A stretch of DNA of 50,012 nt from NCBI GenBank assembly GCA_934754425.1, contig CAKVIN010000016.1, forward strand, positions 1 to 50,012. Direction: 5' to 3'. The DNA comes from an uncultured Candidatus Melainabacteria bacterium (lineage in GTDB: Bacteria; Cyanobacteriota; Vampirovibrionia; Gastranaerophilales; Gastranaerophilaceae). The position numbers and the translations under genes were made by a program. The notes beneath the pieces are model-generated. The model did not search any database. It was not told the DNA's origin and was given only the letters and a program-made list of their open reading frames with translations. Of the stretch, positions 49,854 to 50,012 are shown one piece after another; positions within the stretch are counted from its first letter, which is position 1; each line of letters begins with the position of its first letter.

Positions 49854-50012
49854 TAACATAAGAGTTTTCAATAAAAACACTCTTTATAGTTATTCTTAAT
49901 CTGGTCATCCTCAAAGATAATGAAACGTAGGGTGTGGAAAACGTAAGTGTCCCCACCTTATTATTCTTAATCCTGTATAAATAAATTAAAAGAAGTGGGA
50001 ATCGCTTTCGCT
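49854..50012. other. Intergenic tail of the window
   Basis: Nothing coding is seen. A weak GGTGTGG/CCCCACC complementarity occurs near 49931-49960. The last bases may begin another copy of the GCGAAGC-type repeat, but too little is visible. Confidence 0.3.

Overview
The window is strongly AT-rich, gene-dense DNA from a fermentative, anaerobic, diderm-looking bacterium. The best guess is a host-associated member of the non-photosynthetic Cyanobacteriota (class Vampirovibrionia / Melainabacteria, order Gastranaerophilales or a close relative). Support comes from a DUF3326 protein of the type I associate with cyanobacteria, a biotin-dependent sodium-pumping decarboxylase, a desulfoferrodoxin-ferritin pair, the BioC/BioG route to biotin, and several no-homolog proteins with a short Asn/Ser-rich N-terminus that I associate with gut Gastranaerophilales. 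The last point is from memory and was not searched. No rRNA, tRNA, CRISPR array, transposase or prophage was recognised.

Layout. 1-2047: 3' part of a biotinylated decarboxylase alpha subunit plus its membrane beta subunit. 2118-8279: aroE, two unknown proteins, a CNNM/CBS membrane protein, the DUF3326 gene and rpmB. 8448-19200: tlyA, tatD and a PD-(D/E)XK nuclease in one run, a PfkB kinase, a uridine-kinase-like protein, an FAD oxidoreductase next to an MnmC-like methyltransferase, a secreted HExxH protein, a CtpA-type protease and bioF. 19254-21558: a possible acetyltransferase and a calpain-like cysteine protease, both effector-like. 21631-25958: rmlC-rmlB-rmlD-rmlA-dxr operon. 26152-31935: a putative secreted axial-type protein facing a small type III export cluster (FlhA/SctV, FliH/SctL, FliG-like). 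32072-34235: bioG-bioC and a soluble histidine kinase. 34382-37381: a 999-residue coiled-coil/GLUG protein. 37740-39518: rpsH, rplF and rplR, separated by unusually long structured spacers. 39660-49853: a sugar-phosphate transferase, a Cys-rich repeat peptide, pilT-recO-gatD, dtd, a DUF115 glycosyltransferase-like protein, rlmN, a Cys-cluster protein, and desulfoferrodoxin-ferritin.

How it fits together. Biotin synthesis (bioF, bioG, bioC) supplies the cofactor of the decarboxylase. The rhamnose operon, the polyprenyl sugar transferase and the DUF115 protein suggest surface or protein glycosylation. The most interesting hypothesis is a type III export apparatus (27816-31935) whose export gate looks more injectisome-like than flagellar. 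Around it are proteins without classical signal peptides but with short polar N-termini, several carrying an aromatic F-x-[GA]-K/S tag, including a calpain-like protease. Whether these are its substrates is inference. The second cluster of unusual signal is non-coding: structured spacers in front of each of the three isolated ribosomal protein genes.
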